Source of the DNA: Clitoria ternatea
Taxonomy: Eukaryota; Streptophyta; Magnoliopsida; Fabales; Fabaceae
Length of the DNA stretch: 64,000 nt
Reading direction: 5' to 3'
Assembly: GCA_037962975.1 (NCBI GenBank)
Contig: CM075669.1
Coordinates: 194,750,501 to 194,814,500 of the forward strand
Part shown: one piece after another, positions 47,947-59,399 of the stretch
How positions within the stretch are numbered: position 1 is the first letter of the stretch
Layout of the letters: the number at the start of each line of letters is the position of its first letter
The notes under the pieces: generated by a model
The model's input: only the letters and a program-made list of their open reading frames with translations
The model's database searches: none
Told to the model about the DNA's origin: nothing
Position numbers and translations under genes: made by a program

Positions 47947-49696
47947 TTAATAACTTTGGTACTCATATTTTTTGGGTCTTGTATTGTTAGAAATTCTTTT
48001 ATTTATTCTTTTTCTTTTCCTACATTCGTTTATTAAATGGCCATGTTTCTTATAGTAGTTACATTTAACAAACTTTTGCTTTTCAGGAATGAACACAAGA
48101 GTTAAAGGATGCTTAAAGTTTCTTGGTTTGAAATCATTTTTCTTCTCTATATATCCCAGATCTAGACCCTTTCTTTTTCCTTGAGATGTTCCTAATATAG
48201 CATCCAAACTTGCCTAAGTCTAAGGTAAAAGAGTTGACTTGTTTTTCCAACTTGATGATTTCTTTACCCTGAGAGTTGCAGCAAGTCTTAGATTTTTCCA
48301 AATTTGTTTTCAAAGTGATTTTTTATTTTCTAAGTTTGCTCAACTCTTCAAGATGCATCTTTTCATTCTCTTCCATTTCTTTCAAAGCATTTTTATCAAA
48401 GTTCTCTTATTTCATTTTAGAAATTTGATTTTTAAAATCGGTAATCATGTCAACATGCTTCAGTTTCAGTTTTTTAAAGTTTTTTAGTAGTTTATAAAAA
48501 TCATTGAATAACAAATCATAATTTTGTTTTAGTTCAAAATAGCTTACTTCCTCAGTTTCTGAGTCACTGAAGCTGGCTTTAAAGTCTGATTCCTTATTTT
48601 CCATGAGACAGAGTTGAGCTGATTCAGTTTCCTGATCAGATTCTTTTGAACTAGATGATTCTTCATCGTCCCATGTTATGAGACCTTTTTGTTTCTTAGA
48701 AAACCTCCTCCTTTGTTTTCTATCCTTTTTATCCTTATTTAGAAGAAGACATTCTGCTTTTATGTGACCTGGTTTCATGTAATTAAAACATTATAGTATA
48801 GATTTGTCAATTTTAAATTTGAATTAATTTTTACCTTTGTAGTCTTTCTTCTGAAACTTTTATGGTCTGAACTTTTTCTTTTTCAACAATCTATGGAATC
48901 TTTTGATTACAAGAGCCAGTTCTTCATTAGTGTCACCACTCGAATTATTAGAGTCTGGTTCAGAACTTGAAGATTCCTCAGCTTTCAAAGCCTTACCTTT
49001 TCTTGATTCATCAGACTTTAAGGAAATATTTTGGAAGAAGGTTTGTTGGTTTCCTTCTGTTTCAGCTTCAACTTATGTAACTTAAGAACTCCAAGCAACT
49101 CATCTAAAAAGAAGGTACTTAAGTTAGCTTCCTCCAAAGCGGAGCATTTTGCATCGAACCTTTTTGGTAGACATCCAAGAAGCTTAACATTTATATCTTC
49201 AATAGAGAGAATGGTTCCAAGACTCTTAAGCTCATTCAGTAGTTCCAAACATTTGATCTACTGACTCATGTTTCTCTATCTTGAAGGTATCATGTTGTTT
49301 GGTTAATAGTATTTTCTTGGACCTCTTAATATTTAATATGCCTTCATAGTTACATTGAAGTGCATCCCAGACTTCTTTAGCTATTTTATAGCTGAAAACC
49401 TTCTTGTACTCAGATTTACTAAGAGCACAAGTAAGTAGAAATCTGGCTTTGGCATTGATCTTCATCTTTCTGATCTCTATAGTTGACTATTCATCTTCTG
49501 ATTTAGGTTGACCTTCATTGTCATTAGGAGGGTCATAGTCACCGTTAGTAATGACTACCCATAAACTATACTGAGTGGATTTTATGAACATTTCCATTCT
49601 ATCCTTCCAGTATGGGTAGCCTTCTCCAAAGAAAGCTAGAGGTCTGTTGATAGAAGATCCTTCTACAATCAATTGATTACTCTAAGACACTTCCAT
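47947..49696 (-). pseudogene. E2 gag with two damaged zinc knuckles
   Basis: ATG at 49696 is followed by a stop four codons later. The frame then reads through RPLAFFGEGYPYWKDRMEMF (copia gag, UBN2-type) to a TAG at 49487, through ARFLLTCALSKSEYKKV to a frameshift near 49250, and on through an acidic Ser-rich region. Two knuckles follow: CFNYMKPGHIKAEC (about 48750-48790) and CNYYKKHGHLINEC (about 48020-48070). In both, the second zinc-binding Cys is Tyr. A coiled-coil-like stretch (FELKQNYDLLFNDFYKLL) lies between them. Two knuckles far apart is a SIRE-type arrangement. Confidence 0.82.
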
Positions 49697-49735
49697 AGAT
49701 CTTGATCTTTTCACTCGAGTGAGTGATCAACCCAA

Positions 49736-49756
49736 AGGACAAGCTCTTATACTTAT
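49736..49756 (-). other. E2 primer-binding site, degenerate
   Basis: On the minus strand AAGTATAAGAGCTTGTCC follows the LTR. It corresponds to TGGTATCAGAGCTTGTCC with several base changes, so priming would be impaired. Confidence 0.7.
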
Positions 49757-51061
49757 TGATGGTTCAGAGTCAGACTTAGAAGGGGGGTTGAATTAGTCAC
49801 GGACTCTTTTCATGAAAAATATGAACCAAATAATACAAGTAATCAAGCAGATAGAAAGATATAAGAAATCAACAGAGAGCTTATACTGGTTCACTTCCAA
49901 CACAAGCTACGTCCAATCCCTTCTAACTTGAAGGATTTCCACTATTGTAAAATCTCCTTTACAACAATAGCACTAGACTTGTGCCATAAGTATTCTTGAC
50001 TCCAACCACTTTTGGTTTAACCCAAGTATTCTTTCAACAAGCCACTCCTGACTCAACCCAAGTATTCTTTCAAAAGCTTCTTCAGGCCAACAATGTTTCC
50101 TCCACAAACTAGTTCTAGTAACTCACTAGACTTTTACAAGGTGTATGACTGAATGAAAAGTATTTTACATAAATTAACGTATAAAAGATAAACAATTTAA
50201 GTTGTACACTAAGTTTTGACACAAGACCAGGGTCTGCTAGAAGCAGAATGAAAATAATGAGGGTCTTTGTCTTTATAAGAAACAAATGAACAACAATACA
50301 ATTTAAAACTTGAAATAGATTGAATAAGAGCTAAAAAAATTCTCTATGTATATCTGTTCTATGTTTGATGTTCAATCTTCTTTGGTTTTATAGAAGCTAT
50401 AGGATATGACCGTTACTGTTTCTTGAAAGGAGATATAGACGTTAGCAATCCTTTGAAGGAATTTTCCTTTAAGCTTCTTATTACCAGACCTTGAGGATGA
50501 AATAGACTCAAGGGGGCTGATGCAAAACTTCTTCAGCTTTTTCATGAAAAAGACTTCTCATGCATTCCCATGCACAAACCATTCATAAACTATTTCTTGA
50601 TTGAGCGTCAAGTAGGATGTGAGAGCTTTCTGAAATATTCTGACATAATCTTTGAACTTGATCAGTATACGCAGAGGTAGGTACGCTGACAGTTGCTGTT
50701 CATTTTGATCTTGTTCCTTGTGTTCTTTGATGATAAGCACGCAAATATGATAAGTGCACGAATCCCAATACATCACTTACATAGAATTTAGGAACGTTGA
50801 GAATGGTTCTTATTTAGAATGCTTCTATCAGACTTTTGATAGTCTGCCAGACTTTTAGAATGCTAATACTCCCTATTTGTTTTCATAGCCTAATACTCGT
50901 ATCCTAAAAATACATAGGCACACAAATACTTATAAACAGTACAGACTTAACTTCAAAGCAAAAATACTTGATGAGTGATATTAACAAATTCAGGGATATA
51001 AAGTCTGGGGTTTGGTCCAATAAGACTTAAAATTCTTTTCCATCCAAACTTTTTCTCAACA
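49757..51061 (-). repeat. E2 5' LTR (1305 bp)
   Basis: On the plus strand it runs from TGATGGTTCAGAGTCAG to TTTCTCAACA with intact terminal dinucleotides. It pairs with 40594-41883. Confidence 0.9.
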
Positions 51062-51066
51062 TTAAC
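51062..51066. other. Target-site duplication TTAAC, right of E2
   Basis: TTAAC matches 40589-40593; both lie in the gag frame of F. Confidence 0.85.
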
Positions 51067-51477
51067 CATCAAGCAGAACTGTTTAAGCTCCTCAATATGG
51101 CTCTATTTTTGATTATCAAGCAAAATTTGAGAAGCTTTTCAACATGGTTATAGGCCTTAGCTAGGAAGGACTCCTCAATTATTTTATTTCAGGTTTATTA
51201 TCTGAAATTCATAGGGAACTTGCCATTTTAAACCCAGTCTCAATCCATCGAGCCATTCATCTTGCGAAATTAATTAAGGATAAACTTCAAGACCAATCCA
51301 TCGAGCCATTCATCTTGCGAAATTAATTAAGGATAAACTTCAAGACCAAAAACCTAAGCCCTCCAGATTCCATGCCTTTTCACCAACTTCCTTCATCCCC
51401 ACTACATCCCTCCCCTTACTACTTCCCCCACCCCTCCTTCCAAACCACAACCCCACCATCTTCCACTCATAAAACTT
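51067..51477 (+). pseudogene. Element F gag, last part, with a 53-bp duplication
   Basis: After E2 the gag frame resumes with HQAELFKLL, then LLNYFISGLLSEIHRELAI and AIHLAKLIKDKLQDQ, typical of Reina gag, before a Pro-rich tail. A perfect 53-bp tandem duplication at 51241-51293 and 51294-51346 shifts the frame. Confidence 0.8.
51241..51346 (+). repeat. Perfect 53-bp tandem duplication in F gag
   Basis: The unit from CAATCCATCGAG to CTTCAAGAC is repeated head to tail without a mismatch. Since 53 is not a multiple of three it disrupts gag. Confidence 0.92.
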
Positions 51478-52322
51478 ACTCATCCAAATTCACTGCTCAA
51501 GATCTAGCGGCCAGATTCTCCTCTGAAGTTTGTAAACTTCACGACATTCCTTAGTCCATCATCACAGATCGAGATCTTGTGTTTTTAAGCATCTTCTAGA
51601 AGGAACTTTTTCACCTCTAAGGTACCACCCTCAAGTTCAGCTCTGCTTACTATCTGGAGACAGACGGATAATCTAAAGTCACCAACCATTATTTAGAAGC
51701 CTACCTCCACTGTTTTGCCAGTGACAATCCAAAACAATGGTTTAAATTTCTCCATTTAGTAGAATATTGGTTTAATAGGTCAGTACACACAACAATCGAC
51801 ATGTCTCCTTTTCAAGCCCTGTACGGACACCCACCACCGTCTTTGTTAAATTATACCCCTGGTTCCTCTTCTATCCTAGCCTTGGACTTATCCCTACAAC
51901 AGAGATAGCTTCTATTAAATAAGCTTAAGCACACGTTAGGGTAAACAAGACAATGAATGATCGCTCAAGTAAACAGAGATCAAGGGATCTTACCTTTGAA
52001 ACCGGGGACCCGATCCTTCTCCGTCTTCAACTGTACAAACAACATAGCATAACTCAACGCTCCTCGTAGAAACTATCAAAGCATTTTTTGGCTCCTTCAA
52101 GGTTCTTCATCATATCAGAGTCATGGCCTATGAACTAGATTTGCCAGCCTCATCTTGTGTCCACCTAATGTTTCATGTTTCCTTACTGTGTAAATATCAT
52201 GGTTACAATGCTTCAATACATTATCATGGTCTCCTAGAGATGTCCAAAGGTGAACAAAATTTTCAAGAGCCTGACCATACCGGAATAGAAGAGACAACCC
52301 CTCAAGACATTTTGGATCCCTA
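51478..52322 (+). pseudogene. Element F integrase core and C-terminus, fused to gag by a deletion
   Basis: SSKFTAQDLAARFSSEVCKL begins midway through the integrase core, followed by the second catalytic Asp in IITDRD and the Glu segment (FSSAYYLETDG ... a SKVTNHYLE-like stretch), then FQALYGHPPPSLLNY and the C-terminal MAYELDLPASSCVHLMFHVS. It ends at PQDILDP, where a chromodomain would follow. Protease, RT, RNase H and the integrase N-terminus are absent between gag and this point. Several stops interrupt the reading frame. Confidence 0.82.
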
Positions 52323-53886
52323 ATAGCCGTTCCATAAGTATACGGTTTATCGTAGTAATAAAAATATCATTCCTATAGAGATTTTGCCCAATTACTAGTT
52401 CTCAGTGGCTTAATTATCCAAACAATATTTAGCAGATGGAAATTAACAGTAAAATTAAATGACAGCAAAAACATCTTCAAAACTTAATCTTTCAAGTATC
52501 AAGAATGGTGATGGACTCTTGGGAATTAGAAGGTTCATATACAATGTACCTAACTAAGTTCAATCCTTTTTCAATTACGAAGTTCAATTTCTAAGGGGTA
52601 TTTTCCTAAATTAATTAGGAATTTCCTCTCGGAACCTTACTAACACTCTCGATTACCAAAGAACGATGTTCGATTTGTTAGTCAAGTTCATTAAGCGTGG
52701 TGAAAACCTAGTAAATCCTCAAACAGTTTTACTTACTTTCGTAATCTAAAATTGTAGGTTCAGTTTCATGCATTTCGAAAGATCGTCAATCTTTTGATTA
52801 TCCAAAACGTTTAAGTTCTCCTAAGTTTATTTCTAAATCAGTAAAAGCATTAAAATTACATGAAACCAAATAGAACTCTGAACACCATAATTGAAAAACT
52901 CAAAAACTTAGGTTTGATACATGAACACAATTCCCCCTAATCCCAAGATTACAAGTTTAGTGACCCATATACAAGATTGAATCGTAAAGCAATCTAATCA
53001 TCATACACAACATCAGAAAAAATCCCTTAAAACCAGAAAATAAGGGTACAAGAAAAATAGAGATAAGATCTCACTCTAAATCCCTATAAATCTTGATCTT
53101 CTGATGTTGTTGATCCAAGAATCTTTGTGTTTTCCTCTTGTAAATCCCTCTCAAAACTTTTCTTTTCGTTCTCTCTTAGTATCTCCAAAAATGTCTCTAA
53201 AAAACTCCCTCGAAACTGCCCCCAATAACCCCTAAAAATTAAGAGTTTAAGGGTTTATGGTTCAAGGTCTGATGGCCTAAGACTCCAAAACGTGATCCAA
53301 TTGATGCACCTGACACTAACCACAGCCAGTGGTTGTCAACCACGACTAGTGGTTATCACCGTTACTTATTTTCTAACGTTCTAGTGCCCTCCACGGCCTC
53401 CTTAGAAGAAAAACACTGACTATGGAATTAATGTAGAAGTCCTCACTATAAGTCAGAGCCCTCCATGGCCAGTGGTTGCATTCCACGGCCAGTGGAGGGT
53501 GCGGTCCTCTTTGCCTCATGATTCTAGAGCCCTCCACAGCCAATGGTTGTCAACCACGACAAGTGATTGGTGCTGCCTTGCATTGTTGCTTCATCCAGTT
53601 CCCTCCACTGCTAGTGGTTACAAACCACTAGCAGTGGAGTTTCCCAAGCTTGCTAACTTGCACTTTTCATACATGCAAAGGTTCTAGAAGGTATCCATTT
53701 CACTTCATAGTTCCAATTTTTGTGCTAGTAGACCTAAAACATCACCTAACCTATAAAAACAAAAGTACCCAAGTAACATATGTGGCATGGAATCAAAAAC
53801 AAAGAAAATTGGGGGAAATCAAGACAAGATAGACTCAAAAATAAAAGTTAAAAGACCCTAAACATATGTAAAATGCATGTTTATCA
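52323..53886 (-). repeat. G: gypsy-type LTR on the minus strand
   Basis: On the minus strand the LTR begins TGATAAACATGCATTTTACA at 53886, directly after a polypurine tract (ACTTGGGAGGGAT, 53887-53900), so it is a 3' LTR. The opposite end near 52323 is uncertain because the terminal CA is not clear. Its layout resembles the Athila/Tat LTRs. Repeated CCACTGG / CCAGTGG words and a 37-bp hairpin lie at 53315-53640. Confidence 0.6.
53603..53639. repeat. Perfect 17-bp inverted repeat (hairpin) in LTR G
   Basis: Arms CTCCACTGCTAGTGGTT and AACCACTAGCAGTGGAG are exact complements around the loop ACA. Confidence 0.92.
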
Positions 53887-54291
53887 ATCCCTCCCAAGTC
53901 TAATGGAAAATGAAGAATTGTTTATGGATTTTGAGAGTTACACGGAGTGAGATGAGAACTCACTATTTCTGAATGTAGACACTAATATGACTAAAATGGC
54001 TTTTGTTTGCAACACAAAGTGTAATTCCCGGCTTCACGTGTTTTCTCTCTCCCTCCGCGTCAATCTGGGTCGTTGATCCCATCGGACTCATAGGCACCTG
54101 AACATGCCATAATTATGAGCCTCACCACTAACACAATATCTCACACGATTTCGCACATGCCCGGCTCTAGACCGTTGGATGGTCAGCGGATAACCACGGT
54201 GGAATCTTAACCCTCCATTCAAATCCCCATATGCGGTACATTTGGCTCCAACTCTCTAGACGCGTTCTTTGCCTCTCTATATGTAACATCC
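53887..54291 (-). other. Element G internal remnant: polypurine tract and untranslated region
   Basis: The polypurine tract (53887-53900 on the minus strand) is followed by about 390 bases without a frame, ending at the LTR-D2 start. The last five bases, CTATA, may be one half of the LTR-D2 duplication. Confidence 0.5.
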
Positions 54292-54939
54292 TAAATTTTA
54301 GAAAAATGAATTATTAGTGTGAAATTAATTAATTACTTAATGCCTAAACCGCATAGGAAAATTAATTATGTAGTATTTGGGACTTATCGGTAAATTAAAA
54401 TTTACTAAAACCAAAAAATTTAACGGAAGGTGTGAGACCCATTAAATACTTTTGGGAATTTAATGGGTCTATAATAATGAGGGATTTATTATGGTTACGA
54501 TGGTATGTTCAAAATAATTTTTGGTGTTGAGGAGATATTTATTCGTACACAGTGTATGTTAATAAACAGTGAAATTACGAGCGGAATAGAATTTAAGAAA
54601 ATTGCAAAATCCTTTTTTCTTCTCTTCACATTGTCGTGGACTCTCTTTTCCCTTTTCTCTAATCTCTTTTGTCCAATGGACAAAGGGGTTTTGTCAACCA
54701 AATGGAAAAAGTAAAAAGGTGTGTGCATGGACCAATGAATAATAGGCAAAATTTCACTTTTCTCTCTTTAATCTCTTCACTCTATTCATTTTTTCCTTCT
54801 CTTCCTTCTCTCCTTACAAAAACCGTCCACACCTCTTCGTCTCCCATTCTCTTGCAAAATCAACATCTAAACCATAATTCATGAAGCTTAAATGAAGCAT
54901 TGAGGCATATACATTACGCGTCCCCCTGATGCTATACGT

Positions 54940-55372
54940 CAGGCCCCTGTTTCAATTTTCTTAATTTTTGTATTTTGTATTTTTTCTTTTCTAATTTTTA
55001 ATTTTTAATTTATGATTTTTATTTATATTTTATTAGTTAGATTTTATATTTAAAATTTGTTAGATTTTTGTGTGTTTGATTTTTTTTAATATGTGTTCTA
55101 ATGTTTTGTTTATGAAATTTGTATGTATTAAGTTTGTGTTTTTAAATTTTTTAGTGCTACTTGTATGATTTGAATTAATTTGTTTTTGTATTTTATTTTA
55201 TATACAAAAAATCAAAAATTATTTTGTTGTATTGATGCATGTGTGGTATAGTATTCTATGAATTTTATTTTTATAATTGTGTGATTTCTAAATACATCTC
55301 TGTGTCATAAACATTTTGTGTGATTGTTAAAAAATGTGAGTATTTAGTTTTAATTGTTAATATTTCTTGCAG
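54940..55372 (+). other. AT-rich intron-like leader before the element C ORF
   Basis: About 430 bases of T-rich sequence end in TTGCAG directly before the ATG, as expected of an intron with its 3' splice site. Confidence 0.5.
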
Positions 55373-56679
55373 ATGGCCCCAAAGAAATTCATTCCTACCA
55401 TTGGTCCTAAAAGAATAAGGACTACTGATACTGCTTCTTCTGAGGAGCCCGACATCCAGATTAAGGAGGAGCATCTTGGACCTCATGATCTTACCAAGTT
55501 CAAGACTGATGCTAAGTGGGCCAGGTTTCACCAGATCAAGGAATTCAAATTGATTTGGGAAAAAGTGCTAGATCTGGGAGTGGTTGACTACCTAGAGCTG
55601 CTGGGAGAGATCCAAAAGAGGAGATGGGGGATACTTTTTGCCCTAGCCACAGAGGGAGATCCCATCTTGGTGATGGAGTTTTATGCAAACGCCTATAGGA
55701 CTCGCCAAGATTCACCCAACATTGGGCAGATAAGGACCAGCTGGGTCAGAGGCTGACATATTACCTATGACCGTGATACTATCAGTGCCTTTTTGGGTAA
55801 CCCTTGGGAGCCCACTCCCGAGGGCAATACTTGTTTCTGGTTAAAGAACAGAAACAAGGTTGCTACAGAGGATGGTGATCTAGGATATTTCCTAGATCAG
55901 CTTGCTCATTTCTTGAGCAAGGATAGAGTCTATTTTAACCTTAGCAAGGTTTATAAAGCTCCTTCCAATCTACAGAAGACCCAGATGACCCCGATAGCTC
56001 AGGCATCGATGTACTTGATGCTCCACAAGATCACACCAGTGACTCATCTCTCTACTCTACCTGTTGACCGCTGCTGTTTGTTGTATTCTATTTTTCAGGG
56101 CCATACCATTGACATCGCTACTCTTATTTCCGAGCAGATTCACCAGTATACCCTTAGGCATAAGGTGAATCTCCCTATACCCTTTCCACTTATCATATCT
56201 GCCTTACTGAGAAGGCAGAGGGTGTAGGTGCCATCACCAAAGTTCACTAGCTCATCGAGACGAGTACCCCGTGTTCTAGTGAATAGAGTCTATTTTGTAT
56301 AGCAATGCGAGCTTCCACCTCTTGAGCAGGAGGCCCAACCGATACCTAGGAGGAGGCGACCACTACAGGCATCTTCTTTGATGCTTTCACTTAAGATTTT
56401 GCTAGGCTGAGGATATACTGTCAGTATATGATGTAGATGATGGCTGCTTCTCATCAGGCATATGTACACTTATATGATTCATTTTATCAGTACAGGGTTC
56501 AGGGACTGAATACACCATTTATGATACTTGCCGACTTTGCATCACATGTGGCGTGGCCAGGAGATCAGCCCATATACCCTGAGGTAGGAGGTCCATCTAG
56601 AGCTTAGACTGACACTGCTGAGACTGCAGTTGATGCAGATGAGGAGGGTGATGATAATCAGATGAAGGATGACGACTGA
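55373..56679 (+). pseudogene. Element C env-position ORF (putative plant transposon protein domain)
   Basis: ATG at 55373 follows a strong splice-acceptor sequence (TTAATATTTCTTGCAG). The frame runs to a TGA at 55754, continues in frame (ITYDRDTISAFLGNPWEP) to a TAG at 56225, and after further damage ends with an acidic tail at 56677. Segments such as WARFHQIKEFKLIWEK, VMEFYANAYRTRQD, YDRDTISAFLG and MYLMLHKITPVTH fit the plant transposon protein domain found after pol in Athila-like elements. Its function is not established; it sits where env would be, but I see no signal peptide or membrane segment. A late part (LYDSFYQYR, HVAWPGDQP) shows that the full gene was longer than the open pieces. 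Confidence 0.75.
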
Positions 56680-57682
56680 GGGCTGCATTTATTTTTCTGC
56701 ATTTTTATGACTACTTTTACATTAGTTTACATTTGCTTTGACATGTTGGTTATTTAGTTTGGATTTTTATACCTATGGTTTGATTTTAATTTGTGTGGTG
56801 TGATTTTATTTCTGCATTATAATGATTTTTCTTAAAATAAAACTCAAGTGTGATTTTCTAAATAACATAATCAAATTTTTGAAAATTGAAAGTCTTATGC
56901 GCTTGAAGTTTTACACAATAAGCCGTTTTGAATAATCAAATATTTATCCTTTGTTAGCCAATTTGAGCCTTAAAAATAATTTCTTTGACACCCCTAGCCT
57001 ATAAATATTTTCAACTATTTCCTTTTATCTGATTGAGTAAAAGAGCATTATAATTAAAATAAGGAATATTTGAGTGTTCTTACAAAATGGGGAGTGAAAT
57101 TATAAACTTAGTTCTTTTCAAAATCATCAGTTATGCATGTATATAAAAAATGAAAAATAAAAAATGAAAAAGAAAATATATATGTAAAATTAGAAAAGAA
57201 ACAATGAAAAGAATTAAGTTGGGGATATTTACTAAAAAGGGGAAGTGAGATATTTGGTTAAGAACAACACCTTAAATTTATGCTCTTTTATGATTTCAGG
57301 TGTTTGCTTTCCAAGAAAGACCATTAATTCTTGTAACCAAGCCTCATTACAACCTTTAAAAACACCTTGTGACTCTTGTTTGGTTTTGTATGAATGACAA
57401 TGAATAAGATGAAAATCAAAATTAAATTTATTTGATCTTATGATCGATTGAGCTATCAGGTTACCTTTTTACAAGAGAGAAACACTTATTAGGTAAGCCT
57501 TGAAATAAGCTTGATTTATTGACATGAAATTATGAAAGTTTTATCTTTAAGCCTCTTTTGCATGAGTTATCTATATTGATCATTCTAAACAGTAAGTTGT
57601 GAATTACTTCTTATGGTAAACTTTTAAATTTTTCAAAAATTTGATTTCAAAAATCAAGATTGGTTTAAAGTTTTAGTTTGTT
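56680..57682 (+). other. Element C untranslated region
   Basis: About 1 kb of AT-rich sequence without an open frame between the ORF and the polypurine tract. Confidence 0.6.
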
Positions 57683-57719
57683 TTGCTCGAGGGCGAGCAA
57701 CTTCCTAAGTTGGGGGTAG
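57683..57719 (+). other. Element C hairpin and polypurine tract
   Basis: TTGCTCG and CGAGCAA form a perfect 7-bp stem around AGGG (57683-57700). The purine tract AAGTTGGGGGTAG follows at 57707-57719 and abuts the LTR. Confidence 0.78.
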
Positions 57720-59154
57720 TTTCTTAGTCCTTATTTTTATTGTTATTTTTATATTAGAAAGTATGAAAGAATAAATAAAAATTAGTTTAAAATAAGTAAA
57801 TTTAGGTTTTATTTTAAATAAATGGAAGTTATCGAAATTTAACTGTTATAACCCATTTCTCCCATCCTTCCAGTAAAAAGCTGAGGATCAAAGTGAAAAT
57901 TTAGTGAAAGCAAAAGGGCTGATGTGTAGCATCAACCCCACGCTCAGTGTTAGGATTCTGGTGATGACGCTACGTGTTAGGCCCACACGTAGCATCAGGT
58001 GCTACGTGTATCCCACTTACAGGTGGGATTGCACTCGGAAAATGGGCCAAATAATGGCTAAATCACTTTAGTCCAAACCTACAAACACAGTGGGACACAA
58101 AAAAGGACTTAATCTGAGCATTATTGAAACATAATCGAGCAAATCATGGCTGAAAATCTGGATCATTAATGGAGGCTGACGCATAGCGTTAACATCTCCA
58201 CTCAGCCTAATAAATAGGCCATTTGCCATAGGTTTTCAGCATCCATTTCCTTTATTTTCTCTTCCTATTCCACGAATTCAGTTCTAAGTTGTGTTGCAAA
58301 ATATCTTCCATATACTTGAGGGTATTGTTTTAGTGTGTTTCCTTTCGTGTTGTGAAGTGTGTTCAAGTGTGATCAAGTATTAGTGATATCTTCAATTGTA
58401 AGTTATGTTTTTACTTTCACCATGTGTAACTAATCTGTTTATGTTGGAATTGGTGAACCAATCTATGAATATGATGTTTTGATTATGAATTATATATTTT
58501 TTTATTCAAGTTTCATGTTAGTATTTCAACCTTTATTAGTATGAACTTCAAACGGGAGAATGATTTTCATGTGTTAATTAACTTTAGCGAAAGTAAAAGT
58601 TGATGTACCCTTAATATACCAATTACTAGGGATAGAGTTGGTAATTATTGTTGTGATAAGGCCAGCGCTTAAAGCAAGTTTTTACTGAGAAAGCATCTGA
58701 GGGATCAGACTTTACGGTAACTATTTAGAATTTATTCACCGAGGGAATAGGTTTAATGATTTTAAGCTGTAACAACATGAACTTGATGATTAAATATGCA
58801 TGTTTGTAATTGCTATGTTATATTCTAGTGTGGGGATCTAAATTCCAACATAGTTTGTTAAACTGTATTTAAATCTTAAGTATTGGAATCATTCTAAAGT
58901 ATCATTTTCCTAAGTAAATTTCTGGATAGATTTTAAATTTACCTATACAATCTTTTTCCCGATGAATCAATTAATCTCTAAATTTTTGAATATTGTATAC
59001 TTTGTAAATGAATCATTCTTTTGTTAATAAGTTTTGACACTTTTATAGTAAATAAAAATTACTGTCATACACTGAAAATATTCAATCCTTAAGGGAACAA
59101 TATCTATATTGAAAACTATAACAATACATTAGTGTGCTTGCCAAATAGCCAACA
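57720..59154 (+). repeat. Element C 3' LTR, same family as the element A LTR
   Basis: It starts near TTCTTAGTCC (A begins TGTTAGTCC), carries the CGTAGCATCA / GACGCTACGTG motifs at 57915-58015 and 58180-58200, a TATA-like AATAAATAGG near 58208, the shared stretch CACCATGTGTAACTAAT (58418) and AAACGGGAGAATGATTTTCA (58550), and ends near GCCAACA. It is clearly diverged from A's LTR. Exact ends are uncertain by several bases. Confidence 0.78.
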
Positions 59155-59394
59155 ACATTTAGACACTAACAAAATCCACAAAGGATATTGGGTAAAAATT
59201 TTGGTATATGTTGTAACTTAGGTGTTATGTTATATCCCTTTGAACATAATGGATTTTGGTTAATGGGAAGGAATTCCTGAAACCTAATAAAATGAGGAAG
59301 TGAAGCTTATAAACAATTACAACATGATGAGAATCGTGTACATATATTTATTTTTATAACAAAATTTAAAATGATGTTGAATAAGTAATTGATG

Positions 59395-59399
59395 TGGTC
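59395..59399. other. Target-site duplication TGGTC, left of LTR J
   Basis: TGGTC matches 62873-62877. Confidence 0.88.

Larger units (their letters stand above)
40594..51061 (-). mobile_element. Element E2: complete SIRE-like Ty1/copia retrotransposon with extra ORF
   Basis: On the minus strand the order is 5' LTR (51061-49757), degenerate Met-tRNA primer site, gag, protease, integrase, RT, RNase H, an extra reading frame after pol, polypurine tract and 3' LTR (41883-40594). TTAAC duplications flank it. Integrase before RT marks Ty1/copia; GYNQQEGIDFTETFAP and the presence of a post-pol frame mark the SIRE/Sirevirus lineage. The LTRs are visibly more diverged than those of H or B, so it is the oldest of the three complete elements. 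It is broken by many stops and several frameshifts. Confidence 0.92.
54896..59154 (+). mobile_element. Element C: truncated Athila-like element
   Basis: What remains is an intron-like leader, an env-position ORF (55373-56679), a hairpin and polypurine tract (57683-57719) and a 3' LTR (about 57720-59154) of the same family as element A. No gag, protease, RT or integrase is present, and no complete 5' LTR. The left edge is uncertain; TACGCGTCCCCCTGATGC near 54916 resembles Athila LTR motifs and may be a 5' LTR scrap. Confidence 0.72.

Noticed and set aside
54911..59159. A possible ACATT duplication around element C.
   Set aside because: The left copy would need the element to start without an LTR end, and a 5-base AT-rich match is likely by chance.
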